Of a stretch of DNA of 64,000 bases, positions 1 to 8,111 are shown in pieces. The stretch comes from Bacillota bacterium (GTDB lineage: Bacteria; Bacillota; Clostridia; Lachnospirales; Cellulosilyticaceae). How positions within the stretch are numbered: the first letter of the stretch is position 1; each line of letters opens with the position of its first letter. A model generated the notes under the pieces. The model saw only the letters and a list, made by a program, of their open reading frames with translations. It was not told the DNA's origin and did not search any database. Made by a program: the position numbers and the translations under genes. Where the stretch lies: contig JAEWMQ010000046.1 in NCBI GenBank assembly GCA_023393125.1, forward strand, positions 1 to 64,000. Reading direction: 5' to 3'.

Positions 1-224
1 TCCTAGCTTAGGGCAGCCCGGCCAAGACTTTAAGGAGCTCCTCACTCATGGGTTAAACTTTCATATCTGTCCTTAGTAGGCCTCTTCTATTGCCATAAGA
101 GTGCTGAGGAGCCATTTTATGCCTTGAGGAAGGTTTATTAAGGTAGCTATGAAAGTTTTACTGGAGTCTGGATGTAACGAAGAAAAAAGTAACCATGTAT
201 CACGTATACTTGGTTACTTTTTTT
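1..224 (+). ncRNA. Candidate large structured RNA, copy A (3' part; 5' end outside window)
   Basis: This segment matches the split copy at 1932-2022 plus 4562-4700 along its whole length, so it is a repeated unit. It folds as a long hairpin: 55-65 (AAACTTTCATA) pairs perfectly with 148-158, and stacked inside it 71-78 (CCTTAGTA) pairs with 136-143 (TATTAAGG). The G76-T138 pair is a wobble on the plus strand and would be a mismatch on the minus strand; copy B has G-C there, which supports plus-strand RNA. A further 8-bp pairing, 37-44 with 105-112, would form a pseudoknot. It ends in a terminator hairpin at 183-224. There is no plausible ORF. The RNA class is not identified; size and complexity recall ROOL/GOLLD-type RNAs, but I cannot test that. 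Confidence 0.55.
183..224 (+). terminator. Terminator hairpin of copy A
   Basis: AAAAAAGTAACCA pairs with TGGTTACTTTTTT around a 15-nt loop, followed by T-rich sequence. Copy B has GGTAACC/GGTTACC at the equivalent place: an A-T pair here is replaced by G-C there, a compensatory change. The A-rich 5' side means it could also terminate minus-strand transcription. Confidence 0.75.
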
Positions 225-295
225 GTGCTCTCATCACTCCATAAGCTTCATTTTAAATCTACCCCATTTATAATTAACCTTAATATTCTTTTTAA

Positions 296-323
296 TTGAA
301 TCTTTATAAAATAATGATATACT
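296..323 (+). promoter_or_regulatory. Sigma-A-type promoter for the stalk-domain gene
   Basis: TTGAAT (296-301), a 16-bp spacer and TATACT (318-323) put the start of transcription near 330, about 23 nt before the chosen ATG at 353. This makes the upstream in-frame TTG at 296 an unlikely start codon. Confidence 0.7.
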
Positions 324-352
324 GCACTTATCTTATTATAACGAGGTGTGCA

Positions 353-1261
353 ATGAATAGAAAAATAAAATCTATATTAATGTTAATTATATCATTTTTA
401 GTCCTATCTTCTCCCCTTTCAGCTGAAGCTGTACCTGCTACGCCAGAAGCCTATTGTCTTCTAGATTATCAAGGACATCCAGATCTTACTTCAAAATGGC
501 TCTATGTTTTTACCTTTCCTAATCAAGAAGCAATATCTTTAAAGTTTAAAGAGACGCATCCTTTCTTAATGGTTAATGGAACGTTTGTTCCTAATGCTAA
601 TATTCAAATCATTAATAACCGTTCCTTTATTCCTCTTAGAATTGTAAGCGAAGAACTTGGAATGAATGTACGTTGGGATGCGTCTTCTAAAACTGCTATC
701 CTTCAAAAAAATGATTTACATATTATCGTTAAGCCTAATCAAGAAAAGTTTCTTATAAATGGAGTTGAAGCCCTATCTGAAGATAAAGTATGTACGATTA
801 ATGGAAACCTTTATGTGCCTTTGCGTTTTCTTGAAAAAGCTTTTCCTATTACTTTAAACTATATACCATATAAGGAACCCTCACCATTTTACTTATTAAA
901 AAATCCACTTATTACTGTTGATGAAATTTCTACGCAAAAAAGGCTAACTAAAGAAGAAGCATCTCAATTATTACACGCTCAACTAATCGAGGCATATAAT
1001 AACTTTTTAAATAATAAAACCTATAATCAAAATACTGATTATTCAAATTCAATTTTAGATAGACTAAAAACTGATATTGACGGCATTAAATGTACAGGTA
1101 AAGTCTCTCGTTACTGGGTATTTACTGGTCCATATCCTATACTAATAGATGAATTTACCGGTAATATTTATTTTGCTAAATCTAAAATTGCCAGGTTTTA
1201 TATTGAAAAAATGAACGTGACCGATCCAGAAGTTTTTGCAATTGATTACTTTGTTGGTTAG
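353..1261 (+). CDS. Secreted copper amine oxidase N-terminal (stalk) domain protein
   Basis: The start is ATG 353, 302 codons, with a GAGGTG ribosome site; upstream in-frame codons overlap the promoter. Residues 1-25 form a signal peptide (charged start, hydrophobic LMLIISFLVLSS core, SAEA cleavage region). Residues about 70-165 carry the two-repeat pattern of the copper amine oxidase N-terminal-like domain (a 'VNG..V' strand followed by 'SFIPLRIVSEELGMNVRWD', then 'INGNLYVPLRFL'), a common extracellular module in clostridial surface proteins. The C-terminal 130 residues are not recognised. It sits between two copies of the candidate RNA and ends at a strong terminator. The molecular role is unknown; an envelope or extracellular location is likely. 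No copper or oxidase function should be read from the domain name. Confidence 0.85.
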   Translation: MNRKIKSILMLIISFLVLSSPLSAEAVPATPEAYCLLDYQGHPDLTSKWLYVFTFPNQEAISLKFKETHPFLMVNGTFVPNANIQIINNRSFIPLRIVSEELGMNVRWDASSKTAILQKNDLHIIVKPNQEKFLINGVEALSEDKVCTINGNLYVPLRFLEKAFPITLNYIPYKEPSPFYLLKNPLITVDEISTQKRLTKEEASQLLHAQLIEAYNNFLNNKTYNQNTDYSNSILDRLKTDIDGIKCTGKVSRYWVFTGPYPILIDEFTGNIYFAKSKIARFYIEKMNVTDPEVFAIDYFVG

Positions 1262-1262
1262 T

Positions 1263-1292
1263 AAAAGTCTCAGGAATTTTCCTGAGACTTTT
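1263..1292 (+). terminator. Rho-independent terminator after the stalk-domain gene
   Basis: AAAAGTCTCAGG and CCTGAGACTTTT form a perfect 12-bp stem, two bases after the stop codon. It may also serve the convergent minus-strand gene ending at 1345. Confidence 0.9.
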
Positions 1293-1344
1293 ATTTAGTT
1301 ACTATTTTAAAACATGCATTGCTTTAATAGCTATACCCTGCATC

Positions 1345-1683
1345 TTAAATACCAAATACACTCAGAAATTCATTCCAACCTATAAGTGAAACTGAAATTC
1401 CAAAACATAAAGTAAATACTATTATAGGGATACCAACAAACTCTTTCTTCACAGCAAAAAATTTCTTACATAGCCACACCATAATAGGAATGGTTACTAT
1501 ACACCATATTACTAATTCAATAATGCCACAAATGATATAGAAATCTTTCTCACTCCCCAAATCATAATTATAACCTTTACTATTACCCGTAATATCCATA
1601 TACATTAGCCCAATCCAAAAAGGTGAGGTTACTGCAATCAATATTTGCCAACACATGGCTATTACTAATTTAATTGTTTTCAT
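1345..1683 (-). CDS. Small membrane protein, unknown function
   Basis: A 112-residue protein with three hydrophobic segments (about residues 7-28, 49-71 and 83-103) separated by a polar stretch containing 'GYNYDLGSEKDFY' and a basic loop 'CKKFFAVKKEF'. It is probably an integral membrane protein; I do not recognise a family. There is no clear Shine-Dalgarno sequence before the ATG. A TTGACA (1721-1726, minus strand) with a 16-bp spacer to CATGCT (1699-1704) would start transcription only about 9 nt before the ATG, so it may have an almost leaderless mRNA. The gene is convergent with the stalk-domain gene and its 5' end overlaps the promoter zone of the structured RNA copy B. Confidence 0.65.
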   Translation of the reverse strand: MKTIKLVIAMCWQILIAVTSPFWIGLMYMDITGNSKGYNYDLGSEKDFYIICGIIELVIWCIVTIPIMVWLCKKFFAVKKEFVGIPIIVFTLCFGISVSLIGWNEFLSVFGI

Positions 1684-1701
1684 TTTATATATCAGTATAG
1701 C
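1674..1701 (+). promoter_or_regulatory. Possible promoter of structured RNA copy B
   Basis: TTGTTT (1674-1679) and TATAGC (1696-1701) are separated by 16 bp, giving a start near 1708. It is placed correctly for the RNA but is only a moderate match to sigma-A, in AT-rich DNA where chance matches are common. Confidence 0.35.
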
Positions 1702-2014
1702 ATGTGAGCCTTTTGTTTTATGTCAAAATCCCTCGGCATAATCACCGCAGCATTAACTTGAGGAACTGACTAGGCCTAGCCAAACTTCAATCTGTCGTTA
1801 CAGGTACCTCTGGCTCTAAGTAAAATGTTCACTAGTACGCTGGCAGTGAGGTGCCATTTATAAGTTACCCAAACGTCTTTACACCTTGTAGTACCAAACA
1901 AAGTTTTAAACCAGAGTCTTAAGGCCTTGGCTTCCTAGCTTAGAGCAGCCCGACCAATACTTTATGGAACTCCTATCTCATGGATTAAACTTTCATAACT
2001 CCCCTTAGTAGGTC

Positions 2015-2022
2015 TCTTTCTA
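2015..2022. repeat. IS66 target-site duplication, left copy
   Basis: TCTTTCTA, identical to 4554-4561. Eight-base duplications are typical of IS66. With one copy removed, the flanks join into sequence matching copy A of the structured RNA at about 84-97. Confidence 0.95.
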
Positions 2023-2140
2023 GTAAGCGTCAATTAAGAAGGTGGATAGGAATTCTCTCTAGTTTGTAGGATAATTACTCTAAAATATAGTATTAGAGTT
2101 TTTAGAGTTAGTCGAAAAACTCTGAAGGAGTGATTTTAGA

Positions 2141-2506
2141 ATGACTACAAGAGAAGCTACAAAAGCTTATCGACTTAATCAATGGACTCAAGTTATTCGT
2201 GAGTGTCGTAGCAGTGGACAAAAAGTAAAAGACTGGTGTAATGACAATGATGTGGATCCTAAAAAATATTACTATTGGTTGACTCAAGTACGAAAAGCAG
2301 CAATACAATCATTGCCTGCAACTCTATCAGACTCAACCATTGTCCCTATTCAAACTACTCAGCCAGAATTCACTTCATCTGTATCAGCTTATTCAAATGA
2401 AAATGTTGCTACAATCTCATTCGAAAATATAGTCATACAACTAAGTAATCATGCTTCGTCTGAACTTATTGCAAATACATTGAAGGCCATACAAAATGTT
2501 AGGTGA
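2141..2506 (+). CDS. tnpA: IS66 accessory protein TnpA
   Basis: A 121-residue protein of the IS66 TnpA (Orf1) type. The first 50 residues have the helix-turn-helix-like pattern of the family ('RLNQWTQVIRECRSSGQKVKDWC' followed by 'YYYWLTQVRKAA'), probably for DNA binding. GAAGGAG upstream of ATG 2141 is a good ribosome site, and an A/T-rich hairpin lies just before it. It overlaps tnpB by 11 nt, consistent with translational coupling. It is required with TnpB for transposition in characterised IS66 elements, but its exact role is not known. Confidence 0.93.
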   Translation: MTTREATKAYRLNQWTQVIRECRSSGQKVKDWCNDNDVDPKKYYYWLTQVRKAAIQSLPATLSDSTIVPIQTTQPEFTSSVSAYSNENVATISFENIVIQLSNHASSELIANTLKAIQNVR

Positions 2507-2852
2507 TCTTTCTAAAGCTCAGCAGATTTACATAGCCTATGGTTATACAGATATGCGTAAGTCCATTGATGGATTAGCAGCTATCATACAACAAAACTTT
2601 GAACTGAATCCATTTCAAAAAAGTTTGTTTCTATTCTGTGGTAAACGTTGTGACAGACTCAAGGCTCTTTATTGGGAAGAAGATGGTTTTATTCTTCTTT
2701 ATAAACGTCTAGAAAGTGGACGTTTTCAGTGGCCTAGAAATGAAGAAGCTGTACGAAATATCTCATGGCAAGAACTAAGATGGTTATTAGAGGGACTTTC
2801 AATAGATCAGCCTAAGGCTGTAAAAAAGGTCCATGTAAACCATGCTTTATAG
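2496..2852 (+). CDS. tnpB: IS66 accessory protein TnpB (Orf2)
   Basis: A 118-residue protein with the IS66 Orf2/TnpB signature: 'GYTDMRKSIDGLAAII' near the start, then 'LFLFCGKRCDRLKALYWEEDGF' and 'LYKRLESGRFQWP'. Full length for the family. Its start lies inside the end of tnpA (11-nt overlap), so coupled translation is likely. It is followed by a 96-nt gap before tnpC that contains a possible -10-like TATAAT. No sign of decay. Confidence 0.95.
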   Translation: MLGDLSKAQQIYIAYGYTDMRKSIDGLAAIIQQNFELNPFQKSLFLFCGKRCDRLKALYWEEDGFILLYKRLESGRFQWPRNEEAVRNISWQELRWLLEGLSIDQPKAVKKVHVNHAL

Positions 2853-2948
2853 CTTTATAATAAACTAGAAAAACCTTGATATTATTAGCTTTTCTTATAG
2901 TTTTGTGGTATAATAATGATACTAGATTAAATCAAAGGAACTATTAAG

Positions 2949-4490
2949 ATGAGCGTAAAAAATTCAGCTTTACCATTAGAAAAACGTATTATAGAACTTG
3001 AAGATGAAAACAAAAGGCTACATGAAACGGTAGCTTATTTAACACGCAAACTTTATGGTTCTAGTTCGGAAAAGACATCTGCACTCGGTATAGAAGATCA
3101 GATGTCTCTTTTTAATGAAGCTGAAATAGAATCTGTAGAAAATGCTCCAGAACCAACGCTTGATGATGTAGTAAGTTATCGTAAGAAAAGATTTAAGGGA
3201 CAACGTGAAGAACTTTTAAAGGATTTCCCAAGAGAACGCAGGTTTTGTACACTTGTAGAAGAAGATCGCTTTTGTGAGCGTTGTGGCAGTGAACTTTACG
3301 CTATGGGTGAGGAGTTTGTTCGTACAGAAATAGAATTCATTCCTGCAAAGATACGTGTTATTGACTATTATCGTGAAACGTTTGAATGTCGTAGTTGCCG
3401 TAAACAAGGTGAACCATACATTGAAAAGGCTCCTATGCCTTATCCAGTTATAGCCCACTCTTATGCCTCACCTTCTACAGTAGCATGGGTAATCCACCAA
3501 AAGTATGAAATGGCCATTCCTCTTTATCGTCAAGAAAAAGAATGGGCAGCTCTTGGTGTTAAGTTAAGTCGTGCAACCATGTCCAAATGGATTATGGTTA
3601 CGCATAGAGATTGGCTTTCACCAGTTATCAACCTCTTACATCAAAAACTCTTAAAAGAACAATACTTGCATTGTGATGAAACCCCTGTTCAAGTATTGCA
3701 AGAGCCAGGGCGAAAAAATACGACAGATTCTTATATGTGGGTATATAGTACTGCAAAAAACAGTAAGTATCCCATAAGATTTTTTGAGTATCAGCCTGGA
3801 AGAGGTGGCAAATACCCACAAGCATTTCTTCAAGATTTTAAGGGTTATCTTCATACAGATGCTTATGCGGGATATAATAAAGTGGCAGGTGTAATTCAGT
3901 GCTTTTGTTGGTCACATGTACGTAGAAAGTTTACTGATGCACTACCTAAAAATATAGAAAGCCCTGAGGCAACAATACCTACTAAGGCTATAGGATTCAT
4001 CAATAAACTTTTCAAGATTGAACAGATTCTAGAGAATGAATCAGCTGAAAAACGACAAAAAGAACGTCTCAAACAGGCAAAACCTGAACTAGAGGCTTTT
4101 TGGTCATGGGCAGAAAAAACTGCTCCAACAGTATTGCCAAAGTCTAAACTCGGTGAGGCTTTTGGATATGCCTTTAATCATAAAGAAGGGCTCATGACAT
4201 ACCTAGACGATGGTAATTGTTCAATCTCAAATAACCTATCAGAAAATAGTATTAGACCTTTTACAATAGGAAGAAAGAACTGGCTCTTTAGTGGAAGCCC
4301 CAAAGGTGCCACTGCTAGTGCAGGTGTTTATACGCTTATTGAAACGGCAAAAGCTAATGGATTAAATCCAACTAAATATATCGAGTATATCTTAAAAGAT
4401 ATCCCAGGAACAGCATTTATGGAATACCCAGAATTTTTAGAGGAGTACATGCCATGGGATCCACTCGTTCAGAAATTCTGTAAATCATAA
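2949..4490 (+). CDS. tnpC: IS66 transposase TnpC (DDE)
   Basis: A 513-residue transposase. The N-terminal coiled coil (residues about 8-35, 'LEKRIIELEDENKRLHETVAYL') is followed by the IS66 'LYGSSSEKT' element. A zinc-binding region follows at about 98-142 (CERCG and CRSC pairs), then the catalytic core: first Asp in 'HCDETPVQV', second Asp in 'HTDAYAGYN', Glu in 'NNLSENSIRPF'. The C-terminal IS66 tail is complete. All three catalytic acids are present, so it should be active. Ribosome site AAAGGAA precedes ATG 2949. A strong hairpin terminator follows directly. Confidence 0.97.
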   Translation: MSVKNSALPLEKRIIELEDENKRLHETVAYLTRKLYGSSSEKTSALGIEDQMSLFNEAEIESVENAPEPTLDDVVSYRKKRFKGQREELLKDFPRERRFCTLVEEDRFCERCGSELYAMGEEFVRTEIEFIPAKIRVIDYYRETFECRSCRKQGEPYIEKAPMPYPVIAHSYASPSTVAWVIHQKYEMAIPLYRQEKEWAALGVKLSRATMSKWIMVTHRDWLSPVINLLHQKLLKEQYLHCDETPVQVLQEPGRKNTTDSYMWVYSTAKNSKYPIRFFEYQPGRGGKYPQAFLQDFKGYLHTDAYAGYNKVAGVIQCFCWSHVRRKFTDALPKNIESPEATIPTKAIGFINKLFKIEQILENESAEKRQKERLKQAKPELEAFWSWAEKTAPTVLPKSKLGEAFGYAFNHKEGLMTYLDDGNCSISNNLSENSIRPFTIGRKNWLFSGSPKGATASAGVYTLIETAKANGLNPTKYIEYILKDIPGTAFMEYPEFLEEYMPWDPLVQKFCKS

Positions 4491-4525
4491 AAAGGCAATC
4501 TTCATAAACATGAAGGTTGCCTTTT
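4489..4525 (+). terminator. Terminator at the end of IS66 tnpC
   Basis: AAAAAGGCAATCTTCAT pairs with ATGAAGGTTGCCTTTTT (one G-T wobble) around a 4-nt loop and overlaps the tnpC stop codon. Confidence 0.9.
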
Positions 4526-4553
4526 TCAATACACAATGTTATTTGACGCTTAC

Positions 4554-4561
4554 TCTTTCTA
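4554..4561. repeat. IS66 target-site duplication, right copy
   Basis: TCTTTCTA, identical to 2015-2022. Confidence 0.95.
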
Positions 4562-4647
4562 TACCATAAGAGTGCTGAGGAGCCATTGTATACCTTGAAT
4601 AAGGCTTACTAAGGTAGCTATGAAAGTTTCACTGGAGTCTAGAGCCA

Positions 4648-4700
4648 AGCACAAAAAAGGTAACCATGTATCACGCATACTTGGTTACCTTTTTTGTGCT
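4648..4700 (+). terminator. Terminator hairpin of structured RNA copy B
   Basis: AGCACAAAAAAGGTAACCA pairs with TGGTTACCTTTTTTGTGCT, a 19-bp perfect stem, longer than in copy A. It is symmetric enough to work on both strands. Confidence 0.75.
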
Positions 4701-4709
4701 ACCATCATT

Positions 4710-4889
4710 TCAAAAATACTTATCTATTTTTCTCATGAGCAATATCACCGTCATACATACGTCACTAGAACTTTCATTAAAGTAAAGTTCCAGTAAGTCT
4801 TCAATATTTCTCCGTTCCTCACCATAGGTTTCCTTAATCCTCTTTTTAAGTTCATCTACATTAATAAATCCTATAATTAATTTGGAGAA
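4710..4889 (-). pseudogene. Gene remnant: C-terminal ~59 codons, no start
   Basis: On the minus strand an open frame runs from 4889 to a TGA at 4710-4712, reading '...FINVDELKKRIKETYGEERR' then 'DLLELYFNESSSD' and '...LLMRKIDKYF'. The composition (amphipathic, Lys/Glu rich) looks coding, but there is no start codon or ribosome site and an in-frame stop sits just upstream at 4890-4892. I read it as the tail of a lost gene next to the mobile element. The family is not recognised. Confidence 0.4.
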
Positions 4890-5288
4890 TTATTTCCCTC
4901 CAATTAAAACATAAGATAAGGTATTATGATTTCACTATGAGAGAATGTAAAAAGATTTTTTCTACAGTACTTAATAGTCAATGAAAAGTTTAAAAATCAA
5001 TCATATAAATACAACTTATTTTATTTCTTCTTTTTCACTTTTTACTTTGAATCATACGTATTAGTTTTAAAGATATGCATTGTTATACCATTCCCTATAT
5101 TTCCTCATTCCAATAATCTTATAGTCATTATACAATAACGGAAAACACTTTTCCATTATTGAAAATTTTGTCCATAAGCTAAACACTTGTGATATCACTT
5201 AACGATATATGTTCTTCTATTCGACTTTTCCTACATCTATTTTACTACACCTTTTTATTAGCATGATAATTTTATCTAATTATGATGC
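4890..5288. other. AT-rich spacer with no recognisable gene
   Basis: About 400 bp with stops in all frames. The only structure noted is a short imperfect hairpin at about 5133-5160 (AATAACGGAAAA with TTTTCCATTATT), which lies downstream of the minus-strand STAND gene but lacks a clear T-tract. Confidence 0.5.
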
Positions 5289-7991
5289 CTATTCTAAATT
5301 CAATACATATTTTGTCCATTTTAAGAGATAGTTACCATATCTCCTTTCTGAACCCTCAGACCAATTTCTCATAAACTTCTCATTTACTAATTTCCCAACT
5401 TCTTTACTTTTTATGTTCTTATTTTCATTGATTAATTCTTCAATATACTTAATGTTAGGCAAATTTTTAATGTAACTTTTTAAGCTACTAATATCTTGGT
5501 TAATGATAGCTTCACTATTTTCAAAATAGATTAATCTTAAAGAGTGCAAATCTTCTATAGCTGACTTATATTTATCTTTTAGTATATTGCGATTTCTTTC
5601 ACCATCTATTATTGTATTATAGGCATCAATAATTCTTTCTGGTGAACATTGTGGCCAGTAAATGGTCTCTTTAAATGCTCCTCGTTTATTAGTTCTACGA
5701 CGTTTAGGGCTTCTCTGCCCACCTTGCACTTTAAAATCAATGGCTTTATACTTTTGAGGATTAAGTACAAATTCATTACTATTTTCTATTACCATATCTA
5801 AACAGATCAACCAATCTAATAATTTACTGCAATATAGTATTTTTGTTTTTGCATTTATACTATTCTTAGCATAAATGTTCATAAATACTTCTTCAAAATA
5901 TGTGTAGTTAAAAGGTTTTTCTTGCAATATTTGTAAAGAAGTAAATATAATATGCCTAGAAAAAAACTCTTGTATACACTTGGAAATTTCTTCTTCATTA
6001 TTATATAATAAAATAATATTTTTCTTATCTCTTTTCACAACACCTAACATAGCTAAATCAAGCATTACATTATCTAAAGTTTTTTCTCCTAAACAGGTTT
6101 TTTCTCCTAGTTCTGTAGCATCTGTAGTATGCTTATTTAATAAGGCTGAAATCACTTTTCTAAATGTGGGGAATTGCATCTGTGGAATGTAATCCAAGAC
6201 AATTGTAGGAATTGTTTTATTAAGCACATAATCTCTAAATATATCCCAATATAAAATCAGTTTAGAAGATCTCCTAATAACTGTTCTACGATTTATTAAT
6301 GATTGAAGCGAATCTTGTCCATAAATTTCAATAATCTTAAAATAATCTGCGGGAGAGTTTTGTGCTATCTCTGTTATACAAGCATACTCTTGAGGCGATA
6401 GGTCATTTAAATCTCTTTCAAATAATTCCTTTATATTAAGCCTTTGTCCTAAAGCTGCCTCTTGATCGTATCCTTCCTCAATTAATTTATACACATGAAT
6501 ACATAACTTCTTTAATAACCATGGATACCCCTGGCATTGTCTTGCCAAATATCTAGATAATACTGGATTAATGTCTTCTCCTAATTGCCTTCCAAATACT
6601 GCTATTGCACTTTTGACTTCACTCTCCTTAAATTGTTGTAAATCAAACTCTTTTCTCCTCTCGCTTAAATTAGACCATAAATAATATGCTGGATGTTCCG
6701 CTGGTATTGTTAAATCTGTTTTCCATGCAAATCCTAATATGATATTTTCTTTAAGAGCATCTATGGAATTACTTAGCCTACGTATAGTATCAAATAGCCC
6801 TGCTAATTCCTTCTTCGAAAAAATCTCTTCAAACTGATCAAATATTAATACAATTAACTTGTTCTGTTCTTTCAACTGCTTAATTATCGCTTGCACTGAT
6901 AAAGTTTCAAATAAACTATTAATATTCCCTAACATAAGTTCGGTTTTATTATAATTAATAAATTCTTTATCAATTGCAGCTTCAAAACAAGACTTTAATG
7001 CCAACTCAGCATAACGCCCCGTTAATGCTGTTCTAACATCAACTGCATAGATAAAATATTGCTTTGACCTTCTTCTACTTTCTGCCATTGATGCTATCTT
7101 TAGAACTGTTGAGCTTTTTCCCCATCCTGAAGGAGATTTAATCGAAAATAATCTTACTTCAGATTTATTGGATTTTACATTATCAAAGAAACTATATATT
7201 TCTTTCAATAGATTAGCTCTCCCAACAAAATCTTCTGGCCGAGAAGGTCTATAATCTTTCCAATCATCTCCCCCCATTACAGTAACAATATTTTCATATT
7301 CATCTTTGATTTGCTTAATGACTTCTTCATCATATATATCATCAGCAATCCATGCATATTCAGAAAATGCAGTTTTTAATTGTCTTAATTGACTTAGTAA
7401 TTGTTCATCATTTATTCTTTGACCCGTTTGTGCATCAAAAACGGCTACTGATGTTGCTATTCCTCCACCTATATTTACAATAGGTATAATCCAAAATCTG
7501 CCTAAGTTTGAAATCAACAGCGTATGCTCGTCACTCATTGTACTTACATTGTTTATACTTTCACTTGATAAAATAATATGGCTAGATATTAACAATCTAA
7601 TAATCCTATCACTTGTAAAAAAGGCTAACTTTCTCCTTTCTTCACTTGGTTTTTCTTCCCATTCACTCTTTATACCTGCAGCGTCCTTTCCTAGTGGACC
7701 AGTTGTAACTAACCACCCACTACTCACATTACGTAGCATTACATTCCCTAATAATTTTGAAATAACATCTGCTGGTAAATTAGAATCCCAGGCCTTACAC
7801 TCAACAATAATTCGCTCTCCTGTAAAATTATGTTGAGCTAATACATCTAGTTCCATTCCTGTTACCCTTATTGTATTAACTACTGTATATTGTTGAGTCT
7901 CTAATATCTTGGCTGTCAATTCTTCAAGTAGTGCTCCCTTTTCAGTGGTATTACATCCTTCACCTACGCAAACCTCAATATTATACTTCAT
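5289..7991 (-). CDS. Mrr-type nuclease fused to a STAND NTPase (probable antiphage protein)
   Basis: A 900-residue protein. Residues about 18-130 look like a Mrr/restriction-endonuclease fold: 'GMELDVLA' (E47, D49), then 'IIVECKAW' (E64, K66) give the D...ExK nuclease signature. A linker leads to a STAND-type ATPase starting at 'FVGR' (255-258), with Walker A 'SPSGWGKSS' (286-294) and Walker B 'LIVLIFDQFEEIFS' (D385, E388-389); 'DQFEE' is typical of this class. A winged-helix-like segment follows at about 620-655. The C-terminal third has no visible TPR or WD repeats and ends with 'RRYGNYLLKWTKYV'. Known relatives with this layout (Avs-type proteins) sense a phage protein and switch on a DNA-cutting domain; that function here is inferred. 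It stands alone between mobile remnants. Confidence 0.85.
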   Translation of the reverse strand: MKYNIEVCVGEGCNTTEKGALLEELTAKILETQQYTVVNTIRVTGMELDVLAQHNFTGERIIVECKAWDSNLPADVISKLLGNVMLRNVSSGWLVTTGPLGKDAAGIKSEWEEKPSEERRKLAFFTSDRIIRLLISSHIILSSESINNVSTMSDEHTLLISNLGRFWIIPIVNIGGGIATSVAVFDAQTGQRINDEQLLSQLRQLKTAFSEYAWIADDIYDEEVIKQIKDEYENIVTVMGGDDWKDYRPSRPEDFVGRANLLKEIYSFFDNVKSNKSEVRLFSIKSPSGWGKSSTVLKIASMAESRRRSKQYFIYAVDVRTALTGRYAELALKSCFEAAIDKEFINYNKTELMLGNINSLFETLSVQAIIKQLKEQNKLIVLIFDQFEEIFSKKELAGLFDTIRRLSNSIDALKENIILGFAWKTDLTIPAEHPAYYLWSNLSERRKEFDLQQFKESEVKSAIAVFGRQLGEDINPVLSRYLARQCQGYPWLLKKLCIHVYKLIEEGYDQEAALGQRLNIKELFERDLNDLSPQEYACITEIAQNSPADYFKIIEIYGQDSLQSLINRRTVIRRSSKLILYWDIFRDYVLNKTIPTIVLDYIPQMQFPTFRKVISALLNKHTTDATELGEKTCLGEKTLDNVMLDLAMLGVVKRDKKNIILLYNNEEEISKCIQEFFSRHIIFTSLQILQEKPFNYTYFEEVFMNIYAKNSINAKTKILYCSKLLDWLICLDMVIENSNEFVLNPQKYKAIDFKVQGGQRSPKRRRTNKRGAFKETIYWPQCSPERIIDAYNTIIDGERNRNILKDKYKSAIEDLHSLRLIYFENSEAIINQDISSLKSYIKNLPNIKYIEELINENKNIKSKEVGKLVNEKFMRNWSEGSERRYGNYLLKWTKYVLNLE

Positions 7992-8111
7992 GCTCCGATT
8001 TCACTTCCTATTCATCTTCACTAATAAATATACTTTATATTACATATTACATTTCAAAATCAATACTTCTATACTATTTTTGTATATAATCAGACTAAAT
8101 TGATATAAATA

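Larger units (their letters stand above)
2023..4553 (+). mobile_element. Complete IS66-family insertion sequence (2531 bp)
   Basis: The element is bounded by terminal inverted repeats: GTAAGCGTCAATTAA at 2023-2037 and the complement of GTAAGCGTCAAATAA at 4539-4553 (one mismatch in 15). It is flanked by perfect 8-bp duplications TCTTTCTA. It encodes the three-gene IS66 set tnpA, tnpB and tnpC, all apparently intact, and ends with an internal terminator. The perfect duplications, near-perfect ends and intact frames point to a fairly recent insertion that could still be mobile. Confidence 0.95.
1708..4700 (+). ncRNA. Candidate large structured RNA, copy B, interrupted by IS66
   Basis: Removing the IS66 element and one 8-bp target copy joins 1708-2022 to 4562-4700, giving a unit of about 455 nt that matches copy A across the junction. 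Visible helices: 1987-1997 with 4619-4629 (11 bp), 2003-2010 with 4607-4614 (perfect, where copy A has a G-T wobble), 1770-1783 with 1927-1938 (two short stems with an internal loop), and an alternative 1813-1820 with 1939-1946 (8 bp). The last helix would cross the previous one. The 5' limit is set by a guessed promoter, the 3' limit by the hairpin at 4648-4700. The insertion lies in the terminal loop region and would destroy a full-length transcript. Confidence 0.5.

Noticed and set aside
1..4700. Assignment of the structured RNA to ROOL or another named class
   Set aside because: Only size and general character agree. I could not recall a consensus to compare, so no name was given.
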